This document shows, piece by piece, positions 6,371-8,893 of a stretch of 8,893 nt of DNA (the first letter of the stretch is position 1; every line of letters begins with the position of its first letter). The notes under the pieces are model-generated. The model saw nothing but the letters and a program-made list of their open reading frames with translations, was not told where the DNA came from and made no database searches. The position numbers were made by a program, and so were the translations under genes. This DNA comes from JADFSZ01 sp022560555 [NCBI: PVC group bacterium] (GTDB lineage Bacteria > GCA-001730085 > JADFSZ01): the NCBI GenBank assembly GCA_022560555.1, contig JADFSZ010000063.1:1-8893 (forward strand). Direction: 5' to 3'.

Positions 6371-8893
6371 TTAGAGATCTGACCAATGCTCCCCCTCACT
6401 CACATGGACTACCAAGGGGACATCCAGGTGCACACATCCCTCCATTTCTGTCTTGATGACCTTTTTCGCCTTTTCGGCAAGGTTTTTCGGGCAGTTAAAT
6501 ATCAGTTCATCATGAATTTGAAGAAGCATACGAAAATCAAGACATTCCTGTTCTATTCGCCTGTCTATACGAATCATCGCCATTTTAATAATATCCGCCG
6601 CTGTTCCTTGAAGAGGAGCATTGATCGCCATACGCTCCACCCCGCTTTTTTGGCCCTGTTCATAAGTTTTTGTGAGCAGAACCGGACGACGGCGCCCATA
6701 AAGAGTTTCAACATACCCATTCTTTTTTGCGTCTTCCAATACCTTGCAAGTATAATTTTTAATGCCCTGATAATTCTCAAAATACCGGTCAATGAAATTT
6801 TTAGCTTCATTGAAGCTAATGTCCAGATCACGCGCAAGTCCATAGGTCCCCATGCCGTAAATAATTCCAAAATTGACGGTTTTAGCCACTCTTCTTTGGT
6901 CTCGTGTCACATCTCTTAAAGGACATTGGAAAAGAAGCATGGCCGTATGCGCATGAATATCCTCTCCTTCATAAAAAGCCTGACAAAGCTTAGGATCTCC
7001 TGAAAGGTGGGCTAAAATTCTTAATTCAATTTGAGAGTAATCCGCGGAAATAAGTATATCTTTAGAACTATGCGGGATAAATCCATATCGGATTTTTTCT
7101 CCGTAGACGGTCCGAACAGGAATATTCTGCAAATTAGGATCGCGGCTTGACAAGCGTCCTGTGGCTGTCCCTGTTTGCAGAAACGTTGTGTGGACATGAT
7201 GTGTTTTCGGGTCACACGATTCCATGAGAGGAATCACATAGGTGGAAACCAATTTTGATAAGTGCCGAAATTCCAGCATGAGTTTCGGCAGCTCATGCAT
7301 TCCGGCAAGCTTCTCCAACACATCCACATTCGTTGAATACCCGGTTTTAGTTTTTTTGATCACCGGAAGCTTTAATTTGTTAAACAATATTTCACTAAGC
7401 TGCTTGGGAGACTGAATGTTGAATTCTTGTCCGCTTTCTTTATATATGGATTTTTTCAGAGTGTTGAGCTCTTTTTGAAATTCCTTTTTCAGCCCTTGAA
7501 AATACGCGGGATCAATTTTGATTCCCTCAAGCTCCATTTTCGCAAGAATTTTTATGAGCGGCTTTTCGATATCATTCCACGTTCTCATTAACTTCATTCT
7601 CTCTATATCTTTTTCAATATGTTTATACGCTTCCGCCAAACCGCAGGCCTGTTGAGCCAAATCCTCTTCCCCGACAAAACCCATTCCTCTACGGCTTAAG
7701 AGTTGCGCCAACGTTGCGTTGGAAACCTCAGGATTGATCAAATAATCCAAAATCTTTAAATCTACGCATTCTCCGTTGATAGTGGTCTTAGACCTAAAAA
7801 ACATTTTTACGATCGACTTCAAATCGTAGCCAATCTTAAATATGTCCTGGGCCTCCAATATCTGAACAAACACTTCACAGGCCTCATCCGTTTTATTGTC
7901 AGGATCGATGGGAAAAGCATAGGCTTTTTTACCCCTATCTTCGGCACAACAAAGTAAGCGGGAAGATTCGTCATAAAAAAAACAGAGAGTCGTTTTTGAC
8001 TGAAGGATATTTCTTAAAAAAGCAAGCGTTTCCTTCTTGCTTTCCACCAGTAAGGTCGGTTTTGCCTGGCTTGAATTTGATGGTTTTAAGTTCTCCAGAT
8101 TTTTATATAGGCTGTAAAATTCATATTCCTTAAAGAGATTTTTTAAATCTTCGTTTTCACTTAAGGCCGGAGTGCGGCACAGTTCCCACTTGAAATCTAA
8201 TTTGACTTTGTCATCCAGTTTGATAAGTTGCTTCGCTTGTTTAAGAAGGGGAAGACTTTCTTTAATACTTGTTTTCAACTTTTCTTTTTTAATGGAATTG
8301 ACATTTTTCACCACCTGATCCACAGTGTCAAATTCGTCTAAAAGTTTTTGGGCCGTGATTTTACCTATTCCGGGCACGCCCGGGACCCCGTCAGCCGCGT
8401 CTCCGGTCAACGCTAAAAAATCAACAACCTGATCCGGCGTCAAATGGTACTCACTCTTTAAAACTTTCTCATCAATAATCTTGTCTTTTTGGTGAAGACT
8501 GACAATCCGAACGTGATCATTGATAAGCTGAAACATGTCCTTATCTCCTGTCAGGATAAAAACATCCATCCCTTTAGCTGTCCCCTTTTTGGCCAAAGTC
8601 GCGAGAACATCGTCCGCTTCAAATCCTGCCTTTTCAAAAACAGGGATACCAAAATTCTTAATCATGTTTTTAATGGGCTCCATTTGATGGACAAGATCAT
8701 CCGGCATGGGTTTGCGATGGGCCTTATATTCTTCAAAAACTTCATGACGGAAGGTTTTCTCGGGCCGGTCAAAACTCACGGCCAAAAAATCGGGTTTGTC
8801 CTCATGGATGATTTTTAGGAGCTTAACGGCAAATCCGTATAGTGCGTTCGTCGGCGTGCCATCGGAGCGTGCTAAATCTCTGATCGCGTAAAA
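6371..8893 (-). CDS. polA: DNA polymerase I, 5' end cut by the window edge
   Basis: Repair and Okazaki-fragment polymerase. The reading frame is open to the last base of the window: upstream of the TTG at 8785 it continues as FYAIRDLARSDGTPTNALYG, the conserved start of the 5'-nuclease, so 840 residues are visible and about 15-20 are missing. In visible numbering: 5'-nuclease with GFEADDVLA (90-98), ILTGDKDMF (113-121) and helix-hairpin-helix GVPGVPGIGKITAQKLL (169-185); a 3'-5' exonuclease-like domain (about 279-430); and the polymerase with motif A DYSQIELR (Asp618), motif B RRVAKTVNFGIIYG (Lys671, Phe675) and motif C QIHDE (Asp795, Glu796). Polymerase and 5'-nuclease residues are intact. 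The exonuclease domain appears to lack its metal-binding acids, as in Taq and Bacillus Pol I. Phe675 matches E. coli Phe762. coaE and rho follow on the same strand. Confidence 0.97.
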   Translation of the reverse strand, partial: FYAIRDLARSDGTPTNALYGFAVKLLKIIHEDKPDFLAVSFDRPEKTFRHEVFEEYKAHRKPMPDDLVHQMEPIKNMIKNFGIPVFEKAGFEADDVLATLAKKGTAKGMDVFILTGDKDMFQLINDHVRIVSLHQKDKIIDEKVLKSEYHLTPDQVVDFLALTGDAADGVPGVPGIGKITAQKLLDEFDTVDQVVKNVNSIKKEKLKTSIKESLPLLKQAKQLIKLDDKVKLDFKWELCRTPALSENEDLKNLFKEYEFYSLYKNLENLKPSNSSQAKPTLLVESKKETLAFLRNILQSKTTLCFFYDESSRLLCCAEDRGKKAYAFPIDPDNKTDEACEVFVQILEAQDIFKIGYDLKSIVKMFFRSKTTINGECVDLKILDYLINPEVSNATLAQLLSRRGMGFVGEEDLAQQACGLAEAYKHIEKDIERMKLMRTWNDIEKPLIKILAKMELEGIKIDPAYFQGLKKEFQKELNTLKKSIYKESGQEFNIQSPKQLSEILFNKLKLPVIKKTKTGYSTNVDVLEKLAGMHELPKLMLEFRHLSKLVSTYVIPLMESCDPKTHHVHTTFLQTGTATGRLSSRDPNLQNIPVRTVYGEKIRYGFIPHSSKDILISADYSQIELRILAHLSGDPKLCQAFYEGEDIHAHTAMLLFQCPLRDVTRDQRRVAKTVNFGIIYGMGTYGLARDLDISFNEAKNFIDRYFENYQGIKNYTCKVLEDAKKNGYVETLYGRRRPVLLTKTYEQGQKSGVERMAINAPLQGTAADIIKMAMIRIDRRIEQECLDFRMLLQIHDELIFNCPKNLAEKAKKVIKTEMEGCVHLDVPLVVHVSEGEHWSDL

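Noticed and set aside
6386-6919. 177-codon plus-strand ORF opposite polA
   Set aside because: It lies wholly inside the conserved polymerase domain of polA and its translation resembles no family. It is a shadow of the polA reading frame.
1-8893. Mobile element, CRISPR array, toxin-antitoxin or defence system
   Set aside because: I found no transposase or integrase, no array of spaced direct repeats, and no effector-like genes. The window is explained by housekeeping and envelope genes.

Overview
The window carries chromosomal housekeeping and cell-envelope genes of a diderm (LPS-making) bacterium. All protein genes lie on the minus strand, so transcription reads from the right edge to the left. 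A single tRNA gene lies on the plus strand. MsbA and a WaaF-type heptosyltransferase show that the cell makes LPS. The order polA-coaE-rho, a scattered type IV pilin-like gene, a DUF5679-type mini zinc ribbon and the overall protein style fit an uncultivated lineage of the PVC/Omnitrophota kind. That placement is inference only: no 16S or other diagnostic marker is present.

Layout from right to left. DNA polymerase I (polA, 6371-8893) runs off the right edge and lacks only its first ~15-20 residues. A 205-base gap follows, with a promoter-like TTGACA-17-TAAAAG and an imperfect dyad. Next is dephospho-CoA kinase (coaE, 5573-6165), which is split by a one-base frameshift in a T9 tract just after its P-loop. 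Rho (4215-5606) overlaps the end of coaE by 34 bases. Then come an orphan prepilin-like protein (3618-4148) and a 46-residue zinc-ribbon protein (3339-3479), which has a near-perfect Shine-Dalgarno, a candidate promoter with a G9 spacer, and a strong intrinsic terminator (3272-3321).

The envelope pair follows: the lipid A/LPS flippase MsbA (1350-3191), a plus-strand tRNA-Val(UAC) with its own sigma70-type promoter (1197-1312), and WaaF (139-1179). The leftmost 138 bases are A/T-rich and hold no gene I can defend.

Functionally, polA, coaE and rho are essential or near-essential genes of replication/repair, cofactor synthesis and transcription termination. WaaF adds inner-core heptose to lipid A-core, and MsbA flips the product across the inner membrane. 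I see no mobile element, CRISPR array, defence island or obviously new multi-gene system. The points most worth checking are the coaE homopolymer frameshift, the palindrome/G9 promoter of the mini zinc ribbon, the orphan pilin, and the loss of proofreading residues in PolA. Three starts were examined closely: msbA and the zinc-ribbon gene were moved downstream, and rho has a plausible internal alternative.
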